Origin: Blattamonas nauphoetae
Taxonomy: Eukaryota > Preaxostyla > Oxymonadida
DNA length: 64,000 bases
Reading direction: 5' to 3'
Assembly: GCA_033064195.1 (NCBI GenBank)
Contig: JARBJD010000303.1
Coordinates: 25,013-89,012 of the forward strand
A program made the position numbers and the translations under genes. Position 1 is the stretch's first letter. Each line of letters begins with the position of its first letter. Shown here piece by piece: positions 32,975 through 42,972 of the stretch. Under the pieces are notes generated by a model. It was not told the DNA's origin and did not search any database. It worked only from the letters and a program-made list of their open reading frames with translations.

Positions 32975-34433
32975 TCAAAAATCAGCAAAATTATCTGGAT
33001 CAGCTTCAGGTGGAAGTGGAGTCGATGGATCTTGCTCAGGAAGTGCGTACTCACTTGGATCATCAGCTTCGACAGCGTCCTCATCAAAATTGGAGGTATC
33101 TGTCACGTTCGAGATTAGTGGTTGAATGGGTGCTTGCAGTGATCCGTCCTGGATGGTTGCCCAGTCGATGCCTTCAAAGAATGGGTGATTTTTGACATCT
33201 TCCGCCCGACCAGCTAAGCATCCGAGTCGATTGGTTTTGTCTTTCTTAAGAAGTTTCATGATGAGATCTTTGGCTTCGAGAGGGATTTCAACTTCGTCAT
33301 CAGGAAATGGAGGCCGATATTTGAGAATTAATTGGTAGACTTCTTCCGGACGATCTGCCTCGAATGGTGGGTGCCCATACAACATTTCGTAAATAAGAAT
33401 TCCAAACGCCCACCAGTCCACACCAAAGTCGTGTCCAGCACCTCGAATAAGTTCTGGAGCAAGATATTCCTAAGTGAGACACGTGAAGAAAAATTAAAGG
33501 ATATGAATGAAGAGATGAATTATCGAGATAAATCATTGAAATTTATAGATTGAACGAAACTGTATCGAGAACTGAATGTGGTTCAGAAGAAGGCCATACA
33601 GGTGTTCCACACAGAGTGAAAGCTGGTTCGTCAATTTCTTTTGCAAATCCAAGGTCAGTTAACTTTAACTGTCCTCGGGAATCAAGAAGGAGGTTTTCTG
33701 GCTTCAGGTCTCGGTAGGCAATGCCCTTCGAGTGCATAAACTCTAAGGCGGTGAGAAGCTGTGCAGCGTAATATTTGGTTGTTGCAACATCAAATACTTC
33801 CATGCGGCGAAGGTGAGAATATATTTCACCTCCAGGAGCAAATTCCATGAGAAGATAGATATTGTCGGCATCTTGCATTGTGGCATAGAGATGGACGATT
33901 CGAGGATGTCTGCATGCATACATCAAATCTCGTTCATAACGGACATGGACAGCTTGTTGCATAAAACAAAGTTTCACTTTATTGAGGCATTTTAGGGCAA
34001 AAAGTTTCTGGGTTGGTTCATGTTTCACGAATTTGATTGTCCCGAAGGTTCCTGAACCAATCAGTTTGATGTCAGTGAAATCTGTCAATAGAGGTTTGGT
34101 TGAGAATGAAAATGTATGATCTGCGAGAGATGGTTTTGGTGGGGACGGGGGAGATGCTGGAAGAGGGACAGGTTGAGGTGTTGACTGTGTTTGAGGTGGT
34201 GTTGGCGAAGATGTTTGTGCTTTCGGTAAAGCTTTGGCAGATTTCTTTCCAGTGTGAGGTGAATGGGGTGTTTTCGTCTGAACGGGGGTCAGTGATCCAG
34301 TTGATGATGTGGAATCAATTTTCTTTTTTGGCGTTGGCTTGACTTTATCGGGAGATGGAGTGGCTTTACTCTTTGGGGGATGGATTTTTGAGGCAGAAGC
34401 GGTACCTGTTCCTTTCTTTAGAGTGGTGCTCAT
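32975..34433 (-). CDS. AGC-family protein kinase, PKA catalytic-subunit-like
   Basis: A Ser/Thr kinase expected to respond to cAMP/PKA-type signalling. Exons 34433-33600 and 33469-32975 are joined across a 130 nt phase-0 intron that splits the activation segment CGTP|EYLAPE; 442 residues result. The first 120 or so residues are a Pro/Ser/Thr/Lys-rich extension. The kinase core has IGSGTFGTIKFV, the ATP-anchoring Lys in LFALKCLNK, PGGEIYSHLRRMEVFD, catalytic YRDLKPENLLLD, and DLG in place of DFG. The phosphorylatable Thr lies in FTLCGTP, followed by DWWAFGILIYEMLYG. The AGC tail has SNFDEDAVE and ends FADF, matching the PKA C-terminal FxxF motif. An upstream in-frame ATG at 34511 would add 26 residues (includes NHWYYVLGSLP) and cannot be excluded. 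Confidence 0.9.
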
Positions 34434-34584
34434 GGGAAGACTTCCGAGAACATAATACCAATGGTTTTGATCGCCTAAACCATTCAACTCGAACAAAACC
34501 ATTAATTTCACTTGAGATTAAGAACAATTGATTACAAACATTTATGGCAAGACATAGAAGTGAGAACGCTCAAATAGAACAAGT

Positions 34585-35427
34585 TTAGCACTCGAAATAA
34601 CCGACAGTAACTGTTCCTTCAATTCCACAGTGGTTCTGGCCACGGAGGATCTTGAAGTGTCCGGCCTCACCCCAGGATTTGCCCCAGGAGTTTTGGCACA
34701 GCCAGTATGGAGTTCCATCCTCAACACCCCATCCCACAGCGAGGACAGCGTGACCACCAGAGACACCACCGGTCTTGTGGATGTAGACACCGCTTCTGTA
34801 GGACATGAAGTCAGAGTAGACGGTGAAGGCGACTGAGAGAGGACCGTTGTTCATCATCTCATCCATCATTTCGTTGGCGGTGAGTTGTTTCCAGCTCTTG
34901 GCCTTAACGCGTTCGATAGCAGAGCCATCATCGCAAGTGGTTGGGCAAGCTGGGACACGTCCTCCACCAGACTTGTAGGACAGGCACTTCTCGGATGTGA
35001 TACCGTTGCTGACGATCCATTTCCATGAGCGATCCATGTAGCCTCCGTTGCAGGCATAGTTGGTGGTGTCACAGGAGACGAGATCTTGAGTAGACATGTG
35101 TCCACGTCCGCATCCGAGGATGTTCAGACGATCTCCGACGGTTTCGGCGACTGAGAAAGCCCAGCATGATCCGCATGAAGCCTGGTCACGAACTTCCATG
35201 ATCTTGTCACCCCATCTGTCGCTGCAGAAGAATTCAGTTGGGTGGTCGTTGCGGGGAACGAAGGTCTTCTCCTCAGAGGTTGGGACATAGGTTCCGAGGC
35301 GAGCAATGAACTTGGCGCGGTTCATGACGGAGGCGGGGTATTCGACGGCAACCCAGGTGGAGCTTGGGTCGCTGTTGACGATCTCAACAATTGAGTTGGC
35401 GAAAACTGCGGCAAAAAGGCAGAACAT
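34585..35427 (-). CDS. Cathepsin B-like papain-family cysteine protease without occluding loop
   Basis: A secreted or lysosomal C1A endopeptidase of 280 residues. The ATG at 35427 is chosen because it starts a signal peptide (MFCLFAAVFANS); a longer in-frame start would bury it. The short propeptide (about residues 13-60) is followed by the mature enzyme. Gln82 and the nucleophile Cys88 lie in DQASCGSCWAFSVAE, His226 in SGGHAVLAVGWG and Asn246 in CQNSWGKSWGEAGHF. The CNGGYMDRSWKWI segment is cathepsin B-like. The region where cathepsin B has its His-His occluding loop is short here (KSGGGRVPACPTTCDDG) and has no His pair, so endopeptidase rather than dipeptidyl activity is expected, as in diplomonad cathepsin B-like enzymes. 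Codon use is smooth and GC-rich, which suggests high expression. Confidence 0.93.
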   Translation of the reverse strand: MFCLFAAVFANSIVEIVNSDPSSTWVAVEYPASVMNRAKFIARLGTYVPTSEEKTFVPRNDHPTEFFCSDRWGDKIMEVRDQASCGSCWAFSVAETVGDRLNILGCGRGHMSTQDLVSCDTTNYACNGGYMDRSWKWIVSNGITSEKCLSYKSGGGRVPACPTTCDDGSAIERVKAKSWKQLTANEMMDEMMNNGPLSVAFTVYSDFMSYRSGVYIHKTGGVSGGHAVLAVGWGVEDGTPYWLCQNSWGKSWGEAGHFKILRGQNHCGIEGTVTVGYFEC

Positions 35428-35612
35428 TTTGTGGTTAACAACCTTGAAAGGTACAATTTTAGATCCCGCCGCTTGTCCGAGTTGTGGGTCACCCATAACT
35501 TGCCGACATTTTCGCACCTCTATGTAAAGATGATGGAAAAGAAAAAATATGATTCAACAATAACTTTCACGAGCAAATAAGTGAGAATTCAGTCAAGATT
35601 CTTCTCATTCAG

Positions 35613-36605
35613 GTTGTGTCATGGGTTGATCATCCGCTCTCGTTCGTGGTAACGGACATTGTTTCTATTGCCCATTGCCCACGAGGTTTTCGCCAAGGTC
35701 AACTCGTCGATGATATCCTTGGATGCTTCCATTGTTCTTTTGATCTCAAGATTGGCAATTCAGTCACTTTTTTCCACTCAGAAACCGTGAAACAAAAAGA
35801 CCTTGAAGGATTTGAGTTCACAGTACTTCCTGCGGGAAGTCATCATGTTTACTCCGATTCATTGCTCTTTCAGTGTGGTCGATATTGGGGCATTTCCGCT
35901 TATGTCCAGATCAAAGATAAATTTCAACGTTTGTCTCATTTTCAATTGATCCGCATCAGCGAGAGGATCCCTCATGGTAGCTATTGGGTTCATTGGTTCG
36001 AATCCAGAAGCTTTATTTGTCCATCAGAACTTCCTATCGACCATTGCTGAGTATGTCACTTTCCATGCTTTATTTCTCAGAGAAATCATTCGAACGAAGG
36101 ATTATTCCAAACTATTATATCATCTTGAACATCATCAAACGTCACTGGAATCTTTGGTCTCGGCGATAGATTGGAAACAATCAAGCAACCTCGTTCCTGT
36201 CATTCTGACGGATTCTCCCGTCATACAATCGTCCAAAACAGATTCTACTCCACTTGAAGATCTCACTGAAGAAGAATTAAAGATTGATTATGTTGTGGAG
36301 GAGTCATTCGTCAGACATTTCTGCCAATCTGGATCAAGACGGAAATAGCACAATCAACTCTCTTTCACTCCCCTCATCTCACCCTGGAGGTTTTTCACTT
36401 GGATATCCACAGTCTTCACTCAGATTCCTTCTCAACAAAACGAACTTTTCCCTGTCCAAGCCCTGCAATCCCTCACTCATTCCTCTCCCTCTCCATCAAT
36501 CAACTCTCTCGCATCCACAAACGACCAAGCTCGGCTTCTTCCGAACAGACCTCCTGCCACCGGTTCGCTTGGTTCTTCTCCCAACATTGTGTCGCAACAA
36601 GAGGA
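35613..36605 (+). pseudogene. DENN/AVL9-like gene, 3' truncated at a junction
   Basis: Exons 35613-35976, 36008-36309 and 36349 to about 36605 can be joined across introns of 31 and 39 nt. The acceptor at 35611-35612 implies a missing first exon, which I could not place. Features recalling the N-terminal longin/uDENN part of AVL9-type proteins are FVVTDIVSIAHCPRGFRQGQ, FEFTVLPAGSHHVYSDSL and CGRYWGISAYVQI. ERIPHEALFVHQNFLSTIAE and YSKLLYHLEHHQT follow across the splice. A Ser/Pro-rich loop (PSPSINSLASTNDQARLL) then runs into foreign sequence near 36605. The frame nominally continues to a stop at 36724-36726 without further similarity. Central and C-terminal DENN domains are absent. The family call is moderate; truncation is clear. 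Confidence 0.5.
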
Positions 36606-38933
36606 AAGTTCAACGCGGAATTCGAGGAAGAGAAGTATTGGAACACAGTTCGAGTGTGTGCGCTTGAGCCCGACTTCAAGATCTTTGCGGCAGGAGACGA
36701 GACAGCGATTGGAGAGAAGGGGGTGAACATGAGTGGAGGCCAGAAGGCTCGAATCCAGCTTGCGCGTGCGATCTACTCGGACAAAGACATTTACATTCTG
36801 GACGATCCTCTGTCGGCAGTGGACGCGCATGTTGGGCGATATCTGATGGACGAGTGCATCAGCGGGGTGCTGAAGGGCAAGACAGTGATTTTGATGACAA
36901 ACCAGCTCCAGTTCCTGGACCGGGCAGACAAAGTGATCTGTTTGGAGAATGGTCGGATCATTGCGCAAGGAACGTACTCGGAGATTCGGGAGCAGGGAGT
37001 GAACTTCGACGAGTTCATCATCAAATCGGACAAGAAAGCGGAGAAGAAGAAGCAGAAAGCGAAAGAGGCGAAGAAGGAGGAAGAGACAGACGAGAACAAC
37101 GCGAAGCAGATTCTGACGGAAGAGGAGCAGGCGACCGGAGGAATCAAGTTCTCGTCGTATGTGAAGTACATGCGAACGCTGATGCCGCTTGGTGTGGTGA
37201 TTCTGTTCCTTTTGTTTGTGGTTGGAGTTGAAGCCATCAACCCCGTGTCGTCGTGGTGGATGGGGAAGATTGGGTCGATGACAGCATTCACGAACATCTC
37301 GTTCTGGTGGAAGATTGGGATTTATGGATTCATGACGATTGCGAGCTTTGTGCTTCTGATCATTCGTGGATTCTTCTCGGCAGCTGGAGTCGGGCGCTCA
37401 GCACGAATCAATCACGACAAGCTTCTGGACAACGTGATGGACTGTCCTTCGTCGTTCTTCGACACAACACCGCTTGGTCGTATTCTGAACCGCTTCACTG
37501 GAGACATTCCGCAAGTTGACCAGTTCCTGCTGACTCGAGTTCTTCAAGTGGTTGCGTTGTGGGTGGTGATGATTGGGCAGATTGTGATCATTGCGGTCGA
37601 CACACCTTGGTTCTTAGCGATTGGGATTCCAGTTCTGCTTCTGTATTGGCTTCTCCTTCAATTCTATGCTCGTGTTTCGCGAAATCTGCAACGATTGGAA
37701 TCGATTGCTCGTTCTCCAGTTCTTTCACACTTCAGCGAGACGATCACAGGAGCAGGACTGACGACGATCCGCAGCTACGGGCGAGAAGCAGAGTGGAAGC
37801 AGAAGTTTGAGAAAGTGAATGACGAGATGACTGTTCCGTTCATGCTGTTCCGCGAGGGTCAGAAGTGGGCGACGCTTTATGCAGCAATCATCTCGACAGT
37901 TCTGTACGCAGGAGTGATCCTGATTGGATGGTTCTTCATGGACACCTCGATGCTCTCCGTTGCTCTGATGTCGAGCATGTCGTTTTCGAACATGGGTCAA
38001 CAGCTGATCACGATGACAGTGGATCTTGAATCGAAGATGACGTCGTTTGAAAGAGTTGATTTCTACTCGTCTCATCTTCCGCAAGAAGCGAAGGGTCACG
38101 AACTGGAAGTTCCTGAGCACTGGCCGGAGCGAGGAGACGTGACGTTCGACAAAGTGCGGTTCAAATACAGGCCGGGTCTTCCGTTTGTGCTGAAGGGAGT
38201 GGACTTCGATATCCGCGGAGGAGAGAAGATTGGAGTGTGTGGCCGGACAGGAGCAGGGAAGTCGTCGCTTCTGTTTGCACTCTTCCGTCTTGTTGAACTG
38301 GACCCAAAACACGCGCCGAAGATGATTGACATGAAGACGGGGTTCATGGTTGATGCGGACCCGAACGAAGAGCCGAACAGCGGGCGAATTCTGATTGACG
38401 GAGTTGACATTTCGAAACTTGATATTCATCGAGTTCGCCGCTCAGTTGGGATCATCCCACAAGACCCAACGCTGTTCACTGGAACGATCCGATACAACAT
38501 GGACATTGCAGGGAAAGTGAGTGACGACCGGATCTGGGAAGTGTTGGAGATGATTGAGATGCGGGACATTGTTGCTGGATTGCCGTTGGGTCTTGATTCG
38601 CAAGTGGCTGAAGGAGGAAGCAACTTCTCAGCGGGTCAACGACAACTTTTGTGTTTTGGGCGAGCGATTCTGAACAACTGCCGAGTTGTGGTGATGGACG
38701 AAGCGACAGCGAACGTGGATGTGGAGACGGATGCGAAGATCCAACGGACGATCCGAGAACAATTCCGAGAACAGACAGTGATTGTGATTGCTCATCGTCT
38801 GAACACGATCATGGACTCGACCCGAATCATGGTGATGGATCAAGGGTATCTGTCCGAGTTTGACACTCCCGAAAACCTGAAAGCCAACCCCGACTCAGCT
38901 TTCAACTCTCTCATACAGTCTCTCAATCATTGA
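36606..38933 (+). CDS. ABCC (MRP-type) transporter, 5' truncated
   Basis: An ABC exporter of the multidrug-resistance-protein class, missing its front. Similarity begins abruptly inside NBD1 at GKFNAEFEEEKYWNTVRVCA. NBD1 keeps the signature MSGGQKARIQLARA and Walker B IYILDDPLSAVDAHVGR but has no Walker A and no TMD1. A charged linker (KKAEKKKQKAKEAKKEEE) follows. TMD2 is complete, with several hydrophobic spans (VVILFLLFVVGVEA, WVVMIGQIVIIAVDTPWFLA). NBD2 is complete: Walker A CGRTGAGKSS, signature NFSAGQRQLLCFGRA and Walker B VVVMDEATANVD. The open frame extends upstream to 36288 but that part is the AVL9-like gene read out of frame. No start codon can be justified, so this is probably a non-functional fragment, or the join is an assembly artefact. 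Confidence 0.88.
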   Translation, partial: KFNAEFEEEKYWNTVRVCALEPDFKIFAAGDETAIGEKGVNMSGGQKARIQLARAIYSDKDIYILDDPLSAVDAHVGRYLMDECISGVLKGKTVILMTNQLQFLDRADKVICLENGRIIAQGTYSEIREQGVNFDEFIIKSDKKAEKKKQKAKEAKKEEETDENNAKQILTEEEQATGGIKFSSYVKYMRTLMPLGVVILFLLFVVGVEAINPVSSWWMGKIGSMTAFTNISFWWKIGIYGFMTIASFVLLIIRGFFSAAGVGRSARINHDKLLDNVMDCPSSFFDTTPLGRILNRFTGDIPQVDQFLLTRVLQVVALWVVMIGQIVIIAVDTPWFLAIGIPVLLLYWLLLQFYARVSRNLQRLESIARSPVLSHFSETITGAGLTTIRSYGREAEWKQKFEKVNDEMTVPFMLFREGQKWATLYAAIISTVLYAGVILIGWFFMDTSMLSVALMSSMSFSNMGQQLITMTVDLESKMTSFERVDFYSSHLPQEAKGHELEVPEHWPERGDVTFDKVRFKYRPGLPFVLKGVDFDIRGGEKIGVCGRTGAGKSSLLFALFRLVELDPKHAPKMIDMKTGFMVDADPNEEPNSGRILIDGVDISKLDIHRVRRSVGIIPQDPTLFTGTIRYNMDIAGKVSDDRIWEVLEMIEMRDIVAGLPLGLDSQVAEGGSNFSAGQRQLLCFGRAILNNCRVVVMDEATANVDVETDAKIQRTIREQFREQTVIVIAHRLNTIMDSTRIMVMDQGYLSEFDTPENLKANPDSAFNSLIQSLNH

Positions 38934-39061
38934 TTCAGTTTTGCATTTCTGTCTTCACTTTCTATCAGTTTCGTTTCATTCTCAAGTTGGAAGATTCTCA
39001 ACATATCAGTAAGACGCTTTTTATCGATATTCAAGTTTCATAACAGAATTATTGATAAACT

Positions 39062-39314
39062 GGTGTCGTTTGAAAACTTAGCATCGGGTTTCTCGGGTCA
39101 TTAGGCATGTATTGAGTTTTAAACACTGTTTTTTGTGATTAAGTCAATGAAATGCATATATTTGTGAAAAGGTCAAAAAAGTGATGTGTTTGAGTTTTTC
39201 GCCTTGATCGCAACCGAAACATGTTTTGATTGTTGTCCAGGCCTTCCTGTTCAGTTGTTTTGATTGAATCAACATGACGATTGGATGCCAGACGATAAGT
39301 TTTCAAACGACACC
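39062..39314. mobile_element. 253 bp element with perfect 19 bp terminal inverted repeats
   Basis: GGTGTCGTTTGAAAACTTA at 39062-39080 is exactly repeated in reverse complement at 39296-39314. The interior is non-coding. This is the structure of a short non-autonomous DNA transposon (MITE-like). Target-site duplications are not obvious. Confidence 0.55.
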
Positions 39315-39335
39315 CTGTACTACTGATCGAAACTC

Positions 39336-39933
39336 ATAGTGGTGTCACCAAACCGTCCGGTGTCACCAATCCGGCCTTTTTTCTGTGAAGGACTATTTTG
39401 GTCAAACTAAGAAAAAAATAAAATGTTAGAATTATCCTCCCACCCGATCCCGAGAAAACCTCAAAATACGTTCAACGTTGCGAATGCACACATTTTTTTC
39501 AACTTTTTGCCCTCATTTCTCCAGAACCAGCCATCCGTTTTAAATCAAATAAAAGGCATGATAGTCGGATAGATCTCGACAAAAGATGAACAAAAAATAC
39601 AAGGATTTTTTTCCTAAGATTATTTTGTCGAGAATTTTATGGGTTTTTTCCGATCTTTCCAAATACCCAGAATTTTTTCTCCCAATTTTTTCCATTATGT
39701 TCGTTTCACCAAAAAACGTTTCTCTGAAAATTTTCATCGAAATCGATTCACTGGTTGTTGAGATATTGCCAAAACGATTTTTTTCGTCGGGCAAAAGGGG
39801 TATTTTGAGGTTTTCTCGGGATTGTGTGGGAGTATAATTCTTGAATTTCAGATTTTTCTTAGTTTCACCGAAATTGATTTTTCCAGAAAAAAGGCCTAAT
39901 TGGTGACATGGGACATATTGGTGACACCACTAT
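39336..39933 (-). mobile_element. Foldback/MITE-like element, copy A (598 bp)
   Basis: The ends are inverted repeats: ATAGTGGTGTCACCAA at the left is mirrored by TTGGTGACACCACTAT at the right. Inside, long imperfect inverted arms contain GAGAAAACCTCAAAATAC near 39451-39470 and its complement near 39801-39820. The core is AT-rich and non-coding. The same core, in the opposite orientation, recurs in the element at 56302-56896 with shared stretches such as CGATTTCGATG and AAAAAATTCTGG. Two copies of nearly equal length with related ends define a family. It must be moved by enzymes supplied elsewhere. Confidence 0.7.
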
Positions 39934-40295
39934 CAAATGGGTGAAATCCATGGGTTATTTCTCAAAACCTGCCAAAGGGTCAGATCATAGATGATTCCTT
40001 TTCGTCTCCAATCTCTTCTTGTACTGGAGGAAATTGTGACACAGTTTCAAGAAAGAGTAAAAACAAATGGCTGGGGGGCGACATTGAATGTCTTCTCATG
40101 CACGATATTCTATAGAAAAAAGAGAGCCGATTGCTGAAGCAACCGCTAAAAGATGAACTTTTTAGTATGCGTTTGACAATTGTCCTAAATTTGTTGAGAG
40201 GAATTTGCTTTTTTGATGTCCTTCAAGAGCTTGGGAAAGCCTACAAAGGAATGGGAAAAAACCAAACACAAAAGGAATACTTTCAGCATCGATAA

Positions 40296-40673
40296 GTGAC
40301 GCATCTTGGAGTGACAATTAATTCGTTCTGTGACGGGTCGATCAAACCACAACATTTTCATTTTGTTTCCGAACGACTCAACCATGATGCATTCTTCGTC
40401 CTGAAATGTTTGGAAGAACTCACACCAAATGATCTCATCAAAAACGCAAAGGAAAAACAGATCTTTTCCGATTGCGGTCCACATTTTCGCAATCGTGCGA
40501 TCCTCTGCTCATATCTTCAATGCAACCCTTCGTTGTTTGCCAGTAAGGCTGTCTGGATCTTGGTTCAATGTGCAAGTGGGACAATATTTTTGAGATCATC
40601 GATCGCAATGGAAAAAGTTCGAGCGACATTTCGATTTTCAAATATCCTTTTATCCTTCACACATTCAGATTGA
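40296..40673 (+). pseudogene. Relic of a DDE-like transposase (fragment 1)
   Basis: A 125-codon frame contains LNHDAFFVLKCLEEL and QIFSDCGPHFRNRAILCSYL. The same arrangement (SHDHRFVQECLADL, then TVFTDTGPHFRNQYVLGYFL) occurs at 48,400-48,560. The D in FSDCGPHFRN is probably the second acid of a DDE triad. The part with the first acid and the final HGK box is lost or scrambled here, so this copy is a remnant. Confidence 0.5.
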
Positions 40674-40955
40674 TTGCATTTCTAAATGGAGATTCCAGAC
40701 GTTCTGACCTCCAAAGTCGTTCTGTCAATGAACGTTGTGTGATCAAACCATAATCGTGCGTTTTTGTCTATCTTCTCTGATTGAATCGTTTTTTTTCGAT
40801 TTTGCTGCCTGTGAAATATATCGTTGTCACGAATGAAAGAGTTTTCAATAAATGTTGTTCATGATTGTTCATCTACTTAGTCATTTCAAATCAATCCGTT
40901 TCAATGATGCAAAAGACAACGTATTCTGGAACTATGTGCACAGTTTCAGTAAAAC

Positions 40956-42920
40956 ATGGTTCATGGAACCAATACAGTGAAATGGATTAAAGATGAATAT
41001 GTGTTCTTCGACGCCTGGAGTGCTTATGTGCCCTCGCCGTTGTTTTCGGAAGCACGCATGTTGCCGGAGCAATTATCGAAAAGCTGTCGCCTCTGCGCGT
41101 CTCTTGAAACTGCATTGGACGCTGTTCTGGCCGCTCTCCGCGGTCCGTCGGTGGATGGCACAGAAAAACAGGAATTTGGGAACTTTGGATTGCCTCTGCT
41201 GTTGTCGTTTGGTCTGCTGTCCCCTTCTCCACCGCCGAACGTGGTGTCGCTGTTTGACGAGCTGGTTCTGCCGTTTCTGTCCTCTTTCCGATCGATGCTG
41301 TCATTCTTCCACTCGTTGCTCGCTTTCTTCTCGCCGAACATGCCGTCGCTGGTATTCCCTGCTCTGCACTCGCTGAGCCATCTGCACGCCACTGCTAGGT
41401 GTTGTGCATGGGGTTCTGGCGACGTCCTCGGAAACGCTGTTGCAGATGAACTTTCTGCTGTTCTGGTCTGAACTGCAGACGGCACTGAGCAGTTTCGCTT
41501 CGTCGATCGAGCAAGACGCGTCGCTTCATGTTTCGCAGCCTCTTTCGGAGTTGGTGGAGAAGTGGGTTGTGGAGGAAGGCCTGCGTGCGATGTGTGCGTT
41601 GGAGCTGTTTCACTTTGTGTTGGCGTTGGACGGAGACAAACAGTCGGAGCTGTCGAAACTGCTGCACACCGACTCGATCTGCACGGAGTTCATTTTGCTG
41701 GCGAATCAGCTGGTGACTTCACTGCGCACGTTCTTCGAAGCTGACCGCTCTGTCGCCCCCACTCGCCACACCCGCCCTTCCTCGCTAACTTCCGAAGCCC
41801 CCGCACGCAGCCGCACTGCTTGTCGATTGGATTGTGACAGGCTGTTCCAGACGAATGTTGTTCTTTCGGAAGGAGGAGCTACGATTGTTCGGATTGAGTT
41901 TGGGATGCTTCTCCAAACACTCTGCTGGTTTGTTCATCTGTCGCTGGTGAAGCTGGACGCTCTGATGCAGCTGCTTCATCTGACGCTGTCGTCGTTCATC
42001 CCACACCCTCTCGCAAATCTGGTGCCCACATTCGCACCTGAGCACGAGCCTCGCCAGATCGGGCCGAAGACCCGGCACTTCCTTCTGTCGCCGTGGGTGG
42101 AGACAGGGCGGAGTGGAGAAGGGTTGGTAGGGGCTGAGGGGCGGGCGTTCCCGCTGAGTCTGAGTGTGGAAGTGTCGACGACTGCGATTGTGTTGATTCT
42201 GATTCACAAAATTCACCGAAAACCTTCGAACCAGCGATTCTGGGCACGGCTCTGCCTTTGCTGTTGTCGGTGCGTCTGTTGTCGCCGTCGATGGATGTGT
42301 GCTGGCAGATGTGGCATCGGAAGAGAGGAGGTATGCGACTTTGCGATTCTCTCGTTGTTGGACTTGACCACTTCGTAGATTATCTCCACATGCGACGGCA
42401 CAGAACTAAATTGGTGGAAAGTGTGAATTGGATTGTGGTGTTGGGGGAGGTGGTGGACGATGTGGTTTGTGGGAATGAAGTTGGAGAGCGCGAACTGAAC
42501 GAGCTGTCCAAATTGAAGATCCCGTCGCTGCTCAGCCCTCTCTTCCCCATCATCACATCCACCACTCGCAGCATCAGCCGCTTTGCCTGAAGTCCCTCGC
42601 TTCGTTTCTATCATCACTCGGTGCTGTTCACTGATGAGGTTCTGATGTCGCTGGCTCGGATTCTGCGCTCGCTGCTTGGGACGTTCGACGATAAGTGGAG
42701 GACAATCGAGTCGATTTTCATTTCTGTGTGGACGTTGTTGCTCATAGTGATTGGAGGAGTGAGTTCAGCAGAAAAGAAGAAACTGACGAGAATGATCGTG
42801 TGGACAGGGCTGTTGGAGATGTTTGGAGAATACATCAATCGCTTCTGGACGACACAGATTAAAGGCGAAGTCCTTCGCATTGTCCCAATACTCCAGCGTC
42901 GTGTTCTCGTCGAAATGTGA
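40956..42920 (+). pseudogene. Frame-broken remnant of a large alpha-helical protein
   Basis: Protein-like, GC-rich, Leu-rich helical sequence continues for about 2 kb but changes frame. It reads in one frame to about 41,390 (VDGTEKQEFGNFGLPLLLSF, SMLSFFHSLLAFFSPNMPS). It then reads in the next frame to about 42,230 (LLQMNFLLFWSELQTALSSF, EGLRAMCALELFHFVLALDG). It returns to the first frame to 42,590 (WIVVLGEVVDDVVCGNEV) and continues at 42,620-42,920 (LMSLARILRSLLGTFDDKW). No GT-AG pair explains the first shift, at the GCTAGGTGTTGTG stretch near 41,395, so an indel is likely. The helical style resembles solenoid proteins such as the one at 584-3274, but homology was not shown. Sequencing indels are an alternative to true decay. 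Confidence 0.5.
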
Positions 42921-42972
42921 GTCTTCAAAGAAAATCAGGTCTGGCTGATTGAAGTTGTGTGTGCCGCCTCTT

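Noticed and set aside
36310-36348. Read-through of the AVL9-like gene into the ABCC frame by a 23 nt intron at 36,292
   Set aside because: 23 nt is shorter than any other intron here; the 39 nt intron at 36,310-36,348 keeps the better AVL9-like frame, which then breaks at the junction.
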